Positions 37,501-48,305 of a stretch of 64,000 bases of DNA are shown piece after piece. Position 1 is the stretch's first letter; the number at the start of each line of letters is the position of its first letter. The notes under the pieces were generated by a model. The model was not told the origin of the DNA, made no database searches, and saw only the letters and a program-made list of their open reading frames with translations. The translations under genes were made by a program, and so were the position numbers. The stretch is from Elysia chlorotica (lineage: Eukaryota; Mollusca; Gastropoda; Plakobranchidae): the NCBI GenBank assembly GCA_003991915.1, contig RQTK01000444.1, positions 101,217 through 165,216 on the forward strand, in the 5' to 3' direction.

Positions 37501-40160
37501 TATAAAACTCCTCAATGATTTTGTAATAAAGTACATAAGCTAAGAGTATAACAGGCATTTCAGGTGGATCCTGTAGATACATTATAATGTAAAAGAGTTC
37601 ATCAGTGTTGTTTTAAAACAAACCTTGAATTGGAAAGTTATCTAGTGACATGTAATAGCGATTCATAAAACAGTATTATCTTGAGGTGGTCGTAGCAAGC
37701 TGGGTTGCTCCATCAAATGTTCAAAAGTAAAAAAAAACAACAACCAATTAATCCTTTCAACCCTGAACTCCTGAGAAATTACATGTGACAAAAAAAAAAA
37801 ACAGGCCCCATCCCAGTTTAGAGGGACATCAGTGGCAAGCAATGTAGGCTACAATTTCTGTGTCAAGCCTCAAGCCTTTCTTCCCTTTGAACCATTTATA
37901 TGTCCTTTGTGCAGAAACTGACCTATGTATCTGTGATATTGCTCTTGAGTCTCTCCCTTGGTGTAGTTAAAACTCTTAGGTGACTTACTGGAAGATTCCA
38001 TGGTGTTCCTTTTTTGTCTTCAGTTTAATGGGTGACAATAAATAATAACATTTATTTATCGTGCCTGCACTTTATTTGGGTATTTGAACAGATAAGATAA
38101 GATAATATAAGATAAGATTTACTTAATTAATCTTTTGGGGGGAAACTGAAACGTGTAAATGAACATAAAACATTATCATTACCTATTTTGCCTCTGCTCC
38201 AGAGCTATGTGTAAACACAGCACAGTTTGCAAAGAGTGCGGCCATGCTGGGAAACGTGGAAGAACATACTGCACTATCTCGAGCCCTGTCCCAACTGGCG
38301 GAGACGGAAGAAAAGATTGAAGTACTGCATCGAGAGCAATCAGATGCAGACTTCTTTCTCATGGCTGAGCTTATGAAAGACTATGTTGCACTCATGGGAT
38401 CTGTAAAAGTATGGAGCTTTACAAAAATTTAGTTTCTCTTTTTTTTTCTTAATACTTTTGTTATGGTGACCTTTTGTTTTTTTATCTACATAGATCCCAA
38501 ACCCCCAAATATCAATACTATATACTTTTTATTTATTGGGAAAGCACTACTTCATGGGATCTGTAGAAGTATGGATAATTTTTTTCTTTACTTTCTCTTT
38601 TTTTCAAATACTTATCTAAAGTGGCCTATATTTTTTAGGTTCATAATCCTCACACCCAAAAATATTATACTTTTTATTTATTGGGAAAGCAGTAATTTTA
38701 AACTTTGCCATATATACTTTTGGGAATTTCATGTTTGGTTATCTTCATTAGAATTTCTAATTCAAATACAAAAAGGAAATAAGCTGCTTCTTAGACCAGG
38801 CTAGTCAATTAGATATATATAATTATTAATGTATTTACTTTTGTTGTAGTTTGAAATAAATTTTATTCAGAGGTCCATATCTTCCTTTTCTTTATTTTAT
38901 GATTGATAGCTATGAACTTGTTGATTTATCAATGCAGGACGTTTTCCACGAAAGGATCAAAACATACAAGTCTTGGAAAGATGCTGAGATGACCTTGACA
39001 AAGAAAAGGGAGGTCAAGGCAAAGCTAGAGTTGCAACACAAGACGGACAAAATTGGTCAAGCCCAAGCAGATATAACAGAGGTAAATAGCGCAGTGACAA
39101 TATATCCTGGATGTTAGTCATTTTACAAATTCTAGAAAATCAAGGTGTTTTTTTTTATACGAAAAGATTATTTTGGTGAAAAGTTGTTGTTTTTATACAT
39201 TGAGTCTTTTTTCTTGACCAAAGCTTTTTTTTAACCACAGAATACAGCTTTGCTTCTTAATAATCATTTTGTCTTTTAGTTTTATATTTGGTAGAGATTG
39301 GTTATCCTTATTTTGACAATTTTTTTTCCTTTCAATTTTTCAGTGGGAACAAAGAGTTGAAAAGGGTCAAGAAGATTTTGAGAAAATCTCCAAAAACATA
39401 AAGAAAGAAATGTTGAGATTTGAGAAAATGAGAGTGGTGGACTTCAAAGATAAAGTGATCAAATACTTAGAAATTCTTATGGACAACCAAGAGAAGGTAA
39501 GTTTAAAAGTTGGAACTTAATTAAAATAATCGAGTGCTGTTAAATTTTTTTTTTAAATCCTTGTTTCAATTTTTATGCCAGTAGGTCTATTATTAAGTGA
39601 GAAGGTGGTCTTAACGTTGCTTCATAGTATATCTTGTTGGAAACCCCTTTGCACATTCTCTTCCTTATCTCTGCATTTATCTGAATTTTCACAGCCATAA
39701 GATCAGTTTACGGATAAATATTTAGGAAATTGAAATTTTGTATTTTAACTCTTAGTTACCAGAAAGAATTGATTTTTTGCTCTTTATAGGATTGAAAAAG
39801 TTACTCGCATTGTAATTTTGAATTTTTTTAAAAGAGACTGTAGTAGGAGAAAAAATTTTATCATGAAGGACACTATGTTTTAATGCGTTACAAATGACAA
39901 ATTTAACTGGTATGGAATTAAAATGAACAAGCATAGAAAAAACAGCACTTTGGATTCAATTGATCACAGAATATTCTACCAGATATAATGAGTAAGATGA
40001 AATTCAAAATTTTTAACTGTTGAAAAAGTGTGCTCCTATTTTTTTTTTTAATTACAAAATCTTTATGATTCTTGATAAAAACACTTCAACATCTTTTTAA
40101 TGTTTGCAGCTCATCAAGTACTGGGAAACTTTCTTGCCAGAGGCCAAGGCTATAGCATAG
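28538..40160 (+). CDS. SNX2: Sorting nexin 1/2 orthologue (PX-BAR, retromer-associated), complete
   Basis: Twelve exons: 28538-28624, 31040-31145, 31525-31706, 32032-32139, 32357-32498, 32938-33016, 33463-33655, 37279-37372, 38203-38408, 38938-39081, 39344-39496, 40110-40160. All junctions are GT-AG and phases close, giving 514 residues against about 520 for human SNX1 and SNX2. Residues 1-125 are an acidic, disordered N-terminus ([19 protein letters not shown]). The PX domain covers about 126-258, with the phosphoinositide-binding RRFSDF at 176-181 and the PPAPEKS loop at 200-206. The BAR domain covers about 290-510 ([30 protein letters not shown]), ending [14 protein letters not shown] like the vertebrate proteins. 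It senses curved PI3P-bearing endosomal membrane and forms the tubules used for endosome-to-Golgi retrieval with retromer. The BAR domain is slightly closer to SNX2, but invertebrates usually have one SNX1/2 gene. Confidence 0.96.
29423..29514. repeat. Long inverted repeat / hairpin in SNX intron 1
   Basis: The arm at 29423-29459 (GATGGGAAGATCGAGG...) is the reverse complement of 29478-29514 over 37 bp with two mismatches, around an 18-nt loop. A transcript of either strand would form a strong hairpin. Confidence 0.95.
29488..29925. repeat. Polypyrimidine-rich CTC/CTT tract
   Basis: More than 400 bp made mostly of C and T in imperfect triplets (CTCCTC, CTGCTC, TTCTTC), starting within the right arm of the hairpin. 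The Lys/Arg-rich and Ser/Pro-rich open frames here are products of this composition. Confidence 0.8.
34381..34694. mobile_element. MITE-like element with 24-bp terminal inverted repeats
   Basis: TTTACACTGCAGAGCC... at 34381-34404 is the exact reverse complement of 34671-34694. The 314-bp unit lies in SNX intron 7 and encodes nothing convincing. If the element proper starts at CACTGCAG, it is flanked by TA on both sides, as for Tc1/mariner-type insertions; other definitions of the ends are possible. Confidence 0.8.
35264..35325. repeat. (CT)n / (ATT)n compound microsatellite
   Basis: Imperfect CT repeats followed by ATT repeats, in SNX intron 7. Confidence 0.9.
38391..38715. repeat. Tandem duplication spanning the exon 9 splice donor of SNX
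   Basis: The end of exon 9 and its donor (CATGGGATCTGTAAAAGTATGGA, cut after AAAA) recur about 160 bp downstream as CATGGGATCTGTAGAAG and onward. The following intron sequence also repeats (ACTTTTTATTTATTGGGAAA at about 38524 and 38669). The second donor keeps GTATGGA. Confidence 0.85.
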
Positions 40161-40228
40161 GCACCTCCACGGAAGAATATTTGCTTACAGTCCAAGGTCT
40201 CAATATTGTCTTGTGATGTTATTTTAGC

Positions 40229-40234
40229 AATAAA
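40229..40234 (+). terminator. Polyadenylation signal, SNX gene
   Basis: AATAAA 69 nt after the SNX stop codon. Other A/T-rich signals lie further on, so a longer 3' UTR is possible. Confidence 0.5.
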
Positions 40235-42286
40235 TGCAAATGATTATATCTTGACTGAAAAGAAAGTTGCAAGTGTGGAGTATGTGAGATTGTCTGAAAA
40301 GTAGCAAACAATATTTTTACTAACTTTCTATGTGTACTAGACTTTTCAAATGAAAGTGAAGTCAGTAAAACTCAAGTATGCATGTATATCACTATAACTA
40401 TAAGCGCGTCATGTATTCTCTTTTTTTATTTTTTTTACTTACTAAGTCATCTTTCTGTTAATCCTTTGAGAATGGTGGAAAAATTACATTGGAAGCAGTT
40501 TGTCTTAAATACACTGTATGCTAAACTTTAAAGATATGATTGGATGATCAATCATATGTTTTTCTATGTTCATTTTTCATTATCTATAAAGCTATATTTT
40601 CTTACAGGATGATATTGTTCCTTTTTTAAAGGGTATTTATTTCTTTTGTGAAATTAACTTCACACCTTTCAAATAGAAAATGAATGTACATTCATGGCCC
40701 ATGTTGTAATATTTGCATTAAAAAAATTGTGTGTTGTAAAAATGAAATCAGTTTTGTAACTCGCAATTCTATTTCAACAATAGATGCTTTTCAGATATAT
40801 GAAAACATTCCTGCATGTGCATTTTTATTTTTATTTTTTTTGATGGATAGTATCTTAAGGATTTTATTTTAATACCAAATTTTAATGTATTAGCTGTAAT
40901 CTAAAGCATCCCTTCTTGAAAAAGATATTGATTAATTTTGCAAAAAAACATTCTTTATAGACTTAGTCTTAATAATGTGACTAAATCTCTAGTAATTGAA
41001 CTTTGAATGAGATGCAGCTGCTATCTGGCACTGTTTGTTAACATTTGGTACAAATTTGTGAGCCATCAAGGTTAATTTAGATGTTGGTTGCCATAATTGT
41101 TTTAACTCTTATTTGGATGTTAAAATCTGAATGTTCAAAATATCCAACCTGTGGCTGATCTACCCTGATGTTGAATTTTACAAATTTCTGTAATTCAGAC
41201 ATTGAAATAATCCACAGAGATAAAGATAAATTTGTTTTTATTTACTTTTCATTTAAATTTTGCTGAGATAAAATATTTTACATGTAATGTCTTTATAAAC
41301 GAAACACCACACAAAATGTCATTGCCACCTGTTTAGTTCAACAATGTTTGATCACGCACCTAGTGTCCATGAGAGCGAGAACCACTTCAGCCAAAGTCTG
41401 CTGCAGCTGAAAAACTTCAGCAAGATGTACATAGGCCTACATTTTAGAACAATTTTTTCCAACTGGGTGGAAGAGAATGTAACAAGTGCAATGTTTTTTC
41501 AATTATTTATATTAAAAGACCAAAAGGTTGTTTACACATAACTTCTTTTTCCTCCTTCTGGTAGTTAACTAGTGTCCCCTCATAATCAATGTTAAAAAAA
41601 AAGCCTGAGCATAGAATTTTTGTTCATACAAAAAACATGCCATACTATATTTTCAAGTATTTGTTAAAGAGTTTTCATTTATCTTCCACCTGCCATTTCA
41701 TTTCCACAAATCTGTCTACAAAGTTCCTTGATACCATACAATACAACTTTTGAGGGTTTGATAGAGGAGGAGAGGCTGATTGTCAAAGTAAAATCAGCAG
41801 TTTCGAATTATTCTACTACAAACCCAAGAAAAGTATCAATGAAACAATAGAGATTCAAATAACTATTCATGTTATCCCGCAATGACGTATATACATGTAT
41901 TATTACATTTTCCTTTCAATCTTATTTGTTTATAAAGTACTGTGCTATTAAAATTGAACTTCAGTGAAAGCCTCATATGGGTTTTCTACCTGCTGCGATA
42001 ATTTTACTGTGGGGCACTGTTGCCATTAAAAGTTCACTCAATAGTCTGGGTTTAGTGTTTATTTTTTCTCTTTTTTTTTGTTTCGTTTTATCTTGATCCT
42101 TCTTACACATGAACTTCATAGATATTTTTTGTTGTCTGTCAAATTTTGTGTGTGCTCTCTCTGACTCTTTGTCTGTCTATATATCTCCCTCTTTCTCGCC
42201 CTCTCTCCCTATCTCTCTTTGTATATCATTACATGTATTTCTCTCGATCTGTCTCTGCCTCTCTCTCTCCTTCTGTTCATCTGTAA
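40235..42286. other. Intergenic AT-rich sequence
   Basis: No gene recognised. The small frame at 41344-41541 has a few codon-like residues but no homology that I recognise and no splice context. The stretch from about 42120 is pyrimidine-rich and leads into the microsatellite. Confidence 0.45.
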
Positions 42287-42451
42287 GCATGTATGTATGT
42301 ATGTATGTATGTATGTATGTATGTATGTATGTATGTATGTATGTATGTATGTATGTATGTATGTATGTATGTATTTATGTATGTGAATGTGTGTATGTAT
42401 GTATGTATGTATGTATGTATGTATGTATGTATGTATGTATTTATGTATGTG

Positions 42452-42523
<72 letters not shown>

Positions 42524-42524
42524 T
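42287..42524. repeat. (ATGT)n / (CT)n compound microsatellite
   Basis: ATGT tetranucleotides to about 42455 with a few interruptions, then CT repeats to about 42510, then a few CTAT units. All frames across it (Met-Tyr-Val-Cys repeats) are artefacts. Confidence 0.97.
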
Positions 42525-42565
42525 CCTCTGTCCATGTCTGTTTGTCTGTTCTGCCTGTTCTGCCC

Positions 42566-42735
42566 CTACAGGTTGAGTCGGTGTTACTGTTAGTACAATA
42601 ATGTGACTGGCTAATACAGGAGTCATTGTATCCCTGCATTGTTTGTATGTGGCAACACGTAAAATTACTTGTCTTGTGACCTGTCCACAGTATAGCCTGT
42701 GTAGTGCTGAAGTTGGACGCTAAGCATCAAACTAA
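42566..42735 (+). mobile_element. SINE-like element, type 1 tail fragment
   Basis: The CCCTACAGGTTGAGTCGGTG start, the GTATGTGGCAACACGTAA middle and the AAGTTGGACGCTAAGCATC end match the elements at 14179 and 63261. The tRNA-like head is not present. Confidence 0.7.
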
Positions 42736-42819
42736 CTACAACTCAAACCCAACGTGGAATATCCAGGACTTCGCCAGTCACAGTATAGACATGTACTGAT
42801 GCTTGACACAACCAGTGGG

Positions 42820-42905
42820 AAACGAGGCACCTGTTTTCTGATCGAGGAATAGAACCAGGGATCTTTGGTAAGAAGTTGCTGCTCCATTGACTGAGCCAAC
42901 TTTCC
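42820..42905 (-). repeat. tRNA-derived SINE head (minus)
   Basis: On the minus strand, TTGGCTCAGTCAATGGAGC fits box A and GGTTCTATTCC fits box B, about 30 bp apart. It lies head to head with the preceding fragment. Confidence 0.55.
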
Positions 42906-43138
42906 GTTTGTCACTCACACTGAGTGTACTATCCTGTTTTATCTAGTTCAGCTTCTAAAGGTTAATTGCTTGGGACAGAGAAAAGGAAAAAAATCACTTT
43001 AAAGAGGGAAGGGAGGGAGAGAGGGGAGGCTATAGACAGGGAGAGAGGGAGAAGAGGAAGACATTCTGATAAAGACAACAGTTCGATGCGGAAAAAAAGG
43101 AAAAATAGTAGTAGTAATGGTAGTAGCAATAGTAGTGA

Positions 43139-43197
43139 GTTGAGTTGAGTCGGTTTTAACGTCCAACATCAGCCCCATATAGGCTATCTTTGGTTGT
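43139..43197 (-). repeat. SINE type 1 tail fragment (minus)
   Basis: The minus strand contains TAGCCTATATGGGGCTGATG followed by TTGGACGTTAAAACCGACTC, matching the 3' end of the type 1 element. The GAGTT repeats at its end may be the terminal simple repeat of the SINE. Confidence 0.6.
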
Positions 43198-43575
43198 AGT
43201 ATTATAATAAATAGAAGAATACGCACAACTTGTAGTATTAGAAATAACAAACACAGTGATTGTCATATTAATTTTATTAAACGTAAAAGCTAGAGTATCC
43301 CACAACTTATGACGCAAAATGACCAAACACTGGAACTACGTTCTTCATGATACATGTACGTTGCTCAGAGTTACAGCAGAGTTACAGTTGATGAGTGCTG
43401 GTTTCATGTATTGATTTGATGGATACGGTATATGAGCAAAGATATCGCTAATTTAGGGCGTAACTTTCGCATTAGTGCCAAGTGTGAGCTTGTCACGTTA
43501 CTCTTGCAAGTCTTGTATTGTGTACACGATATAGAAACGCTAGTTAATTATGCCGTGTGCAGTCGTCCCTTCCTC

Positions 43576-43583
<8 letters not shown>

Positions 43584-43636
<53 letters not shown>

Positions 43637-44193
43637 NNNNNNNNNNNNNNNNNNNNNNNNNNNNNNNNNNNNNNNNNNNNNNNNNNNNNNNNNNNNNNNN
43701 NNNNNNNNNNNNNNNNNNNNNNNNNNNNNNNNNNNNNNNNNNNNNNNNNNNNNNNNNNNNNNNNNNNNNNNNNNNNNNNNNNNNNNNNNNNNNNNNNNNN
43801 NNNNNNNNNNNNNNNNNNNNNNNNNNNNNNNNNNNNNNNNNNNNNNNNNNNNNNNNNNNNNNNNNNNNNNNNNNNNNNNNNNNNNNNNNNNNNNNNNNNN
43901 NNNNNNNNNNNNNNNNNNNNNNNNNNNNNNNNNNNNNNNNNNNNNNNNNNNNNNNNNNNNNNNNNNNNNNNNNNNNNNNNNNNNNNNNNNNNNNNNNNNN
44001 NNNNNNNNNNNNNNNNNNNNNNNNNNNNNNNNNNNNNNNNNNNNNNNNNNNNNNNNNNNNNNNNNNNNNNNNNNNNNNNNNNNNNNNNNNNNNNNNNNNN
44101 NNNNNNNNNNNNNNNNNNNNNNNNNNNNNNNNNNNNNNNNNNNNNNNNNNNNNNNNNNNNNNNNNNNNNNNNNNNNNNNNNNNNNNNNNNNNN

Positions 44194-44232
<39 letters not shown>
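43584..44232. repeat. (CT)n – gap – (ATT)n microsatellite region
   Basis: CT repeats at 43584-43636, then 557 N (43637-44193), then ATT repeats to about 44232. The large X-containing frames here are artefacts. Confidence 0.95.
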
Positions 44233-44239
<7 letters not shown>

Positions 44240-44419
44240 CATCAATCAACCGGTTTTTGTTTGTTTGTTTATAAAAGGCTATCGAACACACTGTCACAAC
44301 CAACAAAATCAATCAAGACCGACTGTACATGTAGTTCTAAATATGAACAGTCTAAACAGTTTTACGTTTCTCGTGGATATAACGACATTTTCTTTATCTT
44401 GTAGTATCGATCACAAGTC

Positions 44420-44763
44420 TAGCATGGATCGCTGGGTCCAATAAATGGGTCGACTTCAGTGGGCGCCCTGCTATTTACTCTGTTAGTGATTGATAGCCGC
44501 TGAATCAAAGTAGATAATCCAAGAATCAATACGAGTCACAACTGGAACTGCCACTAGACATGAATAGCAGTGTTTGTCGGTACAGAGATTTCAGCCACGA
44601 GAGGGCTACATACAAACAGAAAATAATATTTTCTCGTCTCTCCGCACACCGATTAGACACGGCAGTAACCAATGTGTTGAAACGCAATCTCCAACAGTCC
44701 AAGAAGCAACGGTGTGTTGCTTATAGACCTTTTTTTTTTAGTAAGGACATATTCATACACAGG
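44420..44763 (+). other. Possible first exon or pseudo-exon with strong donor
   Basis: A stretch less AT-rich than its surroundings ends in CACAG followed by GTAAGA, a near-perfect splice donor at 44764. A frame from the ATG at 44560 (MNSSVCRYRDFSHERATYK) stays open to the donor. It could be a 5' exon of the gene at 48306 or part of an old repeat. I cannot decide. Confidence 0.25.
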
Positions 44764-45321
44764 TAAGATGTGAATTTGCTGAGACTGTGTGTTTGTTTCT
44801 TTAATATTCTTAGCACCGAAAGTTCGTTCGGACTTAAAATTATGTATTAAATTATTTCGATATAACAAAAAAGTATTAAAAATTCATGCACATGTAGTTT
44901 AAATTAGCGATTTTTTTCATTGGTTAATTCATTTAAACATAAGTCACTGTGTTCTCTTTCAGTTTTAGTGCGAACAAAAGTTGCGTCGAAACGTTTTGAA
45001 AACGGAAATTAATAAAGAAAACAACAACAAAAAGTTTGTTCTTTTCTTGGGAAATCAGGTGATTTAGTTGGTAAGCAGAAGAAATGAATTTCAAATCTCA
45101 CTTGCTGCCCTCGTCTCAAAGGTTAATGAAATAATCATCACTAGAAAAACCACCACGATTTTGTATAGCCGTACAGAAACAAGAACAACAACAAAACAAA
45201 ACATCACTCTTGACAACCACATTGGTTCTATCAACGTCCCTCAACAACCGTAGATCAATAAAATCACAAATACAAACATATTATGAAATGGATCAGGCAT
45301 CTCGTTAAGTTGAATAAGCGA

Positions 45322-45529
45322 CCCCCTCCCCCCCCCCCCCCCCCCCACACAAAAACAAACAAACAAAAACAAACAAAACCCACAAAAAACCCCCACAAAA
45401 AACAACAAAACAAAACAACAACAACAAGAAAACAAAAAACAACATCACACAAATAATGCAACATCAGCAGCAACAACAACAACAGCAACAACAACAGCAG
45501 CAGCAGCAACAACACACAAATAATGCATC

Positions 45530-45560
<31 letters not shown>

Positions 45561-45610
45561 GCAGCAGAAGCAGCAGCAACAACAACAACGGAAGCAAAGA
45601 AGATAACAGG
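45322..45610. repeat. C-run and CAAA / CAA / CAG low-complexity region
   Basis: A C-run (to about 45346) is followed by CAAA-type and then CAA/CAG repeats. The poly-Gln and poly-Leu frames are products of the repeat. Confidence 0.9.
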
Positions 45611-45914
45611 CGCAGATGCAATAATTGCCATTCAACAGCAATGGTATAATAATGTAAATGCACTTGGTCCGCGGTTCGAACTTTGGCTGAAACCTCCATC
45701 TCCGCATAATATTCTTCATGAAAACCTTTAGGGAGAGGGAGTGGGGGTAATAACCTGGTCACAGTCTATAGAAGTTCTTATTGAATTATTTGAATTGAAA
45801 ATTAATAGCATTGAAATTTACATTTAAAAATTTCATCATCAATAAATCAAAGAAGAAGATGAGGAAGAGAGTAATCACTACCCAACTAAATATCTAACAA
45901 GACGATTAACTAGT

Positions 45915-46023
45915 AGGGCACGCAAGCAGTAATTTTGGTTTTCAATAGTTCGTAAGAACTACTAGTACATAGGGCACGCAAGCGGTAATTTGGGTTTTCA
46001 ATAGTTCGCAAGAACTACCAGTA
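45915..46023. repeat. Two-copy tandem repeat, period 56 bp, with palindromic core
   Basis: AGGGCACGCAAGC at 45915 recurs at 45971. Each copy contains AGTTCGTAAGAACT or AGTTCGCAAGAACT, an inverted repeat of AGTTC around four bases. About five differences separate the copies. Confidence 0.85.
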
Positions 46024-46990
46024 TTCATCAGTTGGACCTATGTAGCCTACATATTTATAGAAGCTACCATCGTGATTCTTTATCTCCATTTCGACCGCCA
46101 TGCTGGATTTACCCCGTACAAGGCTGGCCAGTAAATTAAGTGAATTTGTAATGAAATACTAACGAAAAGGCGGGAGGGAGACTGATAAGCGAGATGACAA
46201 ATAACTGTTTCATTAACGTTATTGTGATCAAAGAATGAGAAGACAAGGTATACTTTTATTCAATAACCTGTCGCAGAGCGTGAGCAGCAACTATAGCAAT
46301 AAGATTTGAGACAAATTCAATGTTCATCATATTTTTAAGTAGGTATACTGAACAACAGCAATATCAATAAAAAGCAACAACAAAGGCAGCGAAAAACAAC
46401 AACAAAGCACACACACACACACAAAACAAAAACAACAACAACATACAAAAAAACGAACAAACAAACAAAAAAGCAAACTAAAACATTTTAAATGCCTTAT
46501 ACTGAAATTTTATTTCACCAGATACACACACTCTGTTAGAGAGAGCGCCTGTTATTCCCATATGATTTAAAAAAGAATTCAACTTGAACAATGTCCAAAC
46601 CAAGAGGAAAGGTAAGAAAGAAAAAGATGTATTGTTTTCATGATTTCTTTACCATGCAATGCCTCCCTCCTTCCCCCCTTTAAACTGTCGGCCGTTTCTC
46701 TCCATATTCTAAAAAAAAAAAGTTTACCGTAATTAAATGTAGCCTAGGCTAATGTTGACAACGCTTTTTTTGTTGTTTCAATTGTCAAGTGATTTTAACA
46801 CAGACGAGTATTATACTACTTACAAGTTATAAAGGTTGAATACACAAGGAAAGAAAAAGACGCACAACACAGAAATTAAACCATTTAACGGCCTACCACT
46901 GTCTATCCACAGTCCACTACCAAAGCCCGCGATCGAGGTACCAAAGACAAAAGCGTAAGTAGACATAGAATCCTTTTTCATCATAATGCA
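46024..46990. other. Non-coding sequence
   Basis: No gene recognised. A mini-frame MSKPRGK at 46591-46611 sits before a GTAAGA donor, but its phase does not join the next coding exon in a useful way. Confidence 0.35.
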
Positions 46991-47480
46991 CAATACGTTT
47001 TATATAACTTACACAAACACATACAATTTACCCACCCCCCAAACAAAAACAAAACAAAAACAAAAACAATGTTGGACGTTAAACCAACTCAACTACTACT
47101 TGTAACTACTCCGTGAGTAAGTGAGGGAAAAAAAGAATACAAAAAACATACCCCCCCCCCCCCCAAAAAAAAAAAAAAAAAACAAACAAAAAAACAACAA
47201 AACAAAAACAAAACAAAAAAACAAAAAAACAAAGACAACAACACAGCACACACACAAAGCAACAAACAAACGGACAAACAAACAAAAATATTAAAATAAT
47301 AAACACGAATGAATAAACAAAAACAACAAAATAACAACATAAAAACAAAACAAAACAAACAAACAACAATTAACAAACAAAAAAGAAACATGGCGGGGTT
47401 TAAGGGTACTATTTTAACTATTTATATTTTTTGTAAGAAACAAAACAAAACAAAATCCAACAAAGAAAAACAACGAACAG
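46991..47480. repeat. C/A low-complexity region (CAAA-type) with SINE tail scrap
   Basis: Long runs of CAAA, CAAAA and C, including a C-run at about 47151-47164. A SINE type 1 tail end (GTTGGACGTTAAACCAACTC) sits at about 47070-47090, so part of the A-rich sequence may be decayed SINE 3' ends. Confidence 0.7.
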
Positions 47481-48305
47481 TGCATTCTTTTTGACACACA
47501 CTCGCCTGTTGTTCATACAGAGACAAACATTTTAGCAGATCTGACGTTTTTTTTTGGTAAGAGACAGGAGCAAAGATTCTTTAAAAACATACCTTTAATG
47601 GAAGAGGGCGAAAGTTTTGTCTTTGTTTAACATCGTCTCATAAGGATTAAGGGGGGAAAATGTCCCATTAGGAGGGTGAAGGGGACAGAAAAAAAAAAAA
47701 AAAAGAAGGCAGCGGCCAAAGAGGAGACATTCCTATTGATTGGCACTCGTCCTACCACAATGGTAATATATAAAAAAAAGAAAGAAAACTGCACGTCAAT
47801 AACTCACGTATAGTTAGGCATTTAGACTATAATAATTTTACTAAAAGAATTGTTTACTTATCAGTGGTTTCCGAACAGTAAAACGTGGATAGCCTCCCCT
47901 TACAAATGTTTGATCATTTTGAAAAAAAGACATTAAAAGGAGTTTGTATATGTTGACATGACAACTCTATCGTTACAACACTTTTTGAATAAGGAAAAAA
48001 AATGGACATTAACCTATCTAGATCTAGATTTCTATGCTCATAATTGTTTTAAATATCTTTGAAAGACTTTTACGTGGAAACTTATAAGCACACATTAACA
48101 GATAGATCTAAATCTAGATTTTAGGCTTACTACAAGAATCTAGGTAGATCTAGATCTAATCAATACACAATATTAGATGTCAGAGACCCAGTAAACAAGG
48201 ATATAGACCTAGATCTGATTTATCCCTGTGCCAAGACTTAGATCTATAGCTCTACCAGATTTAAATCAAGATTTATAAAACTACATTTTCATATTCAATA
48301 ACACA
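47481..48305. other. Upstream region of the gene at 48306, with an AGATCT cluster
   Basis: No coding frame. From about 48018 to 48255 it contains six AGATCT sequences, mostly within longer TAGATCTAGA-like strings, immediately upstream of the start codon. Confidence 0.5.

Noticed and set aside
41344..41541. 65-codon frame downstream of SNX
   Set aside because: The ATG and some codons look plausible, but there is no domain, no splice signal and no sign of selection visible in one sequence.
45445..45762. Poly-Gln, poly-Leu and poly-Thr frames
   Set aside because: They are translations of CAA/CAG repeats.
46591..46611. Mini-exon MSKPRGK before a GTAAGA donor
   Set aside because: No downstream acceptor gives a supported join. 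The exon at 48306 has its own ATG, and splicing into it would require a different phase.
47389..47494. Frame starting MAGFKG after AACATGGCGGG
   Set aside because: The ATG resembles a YY1 or start context, but the frame becomes Lys/Asn/Gln low complexity within 20 codons.
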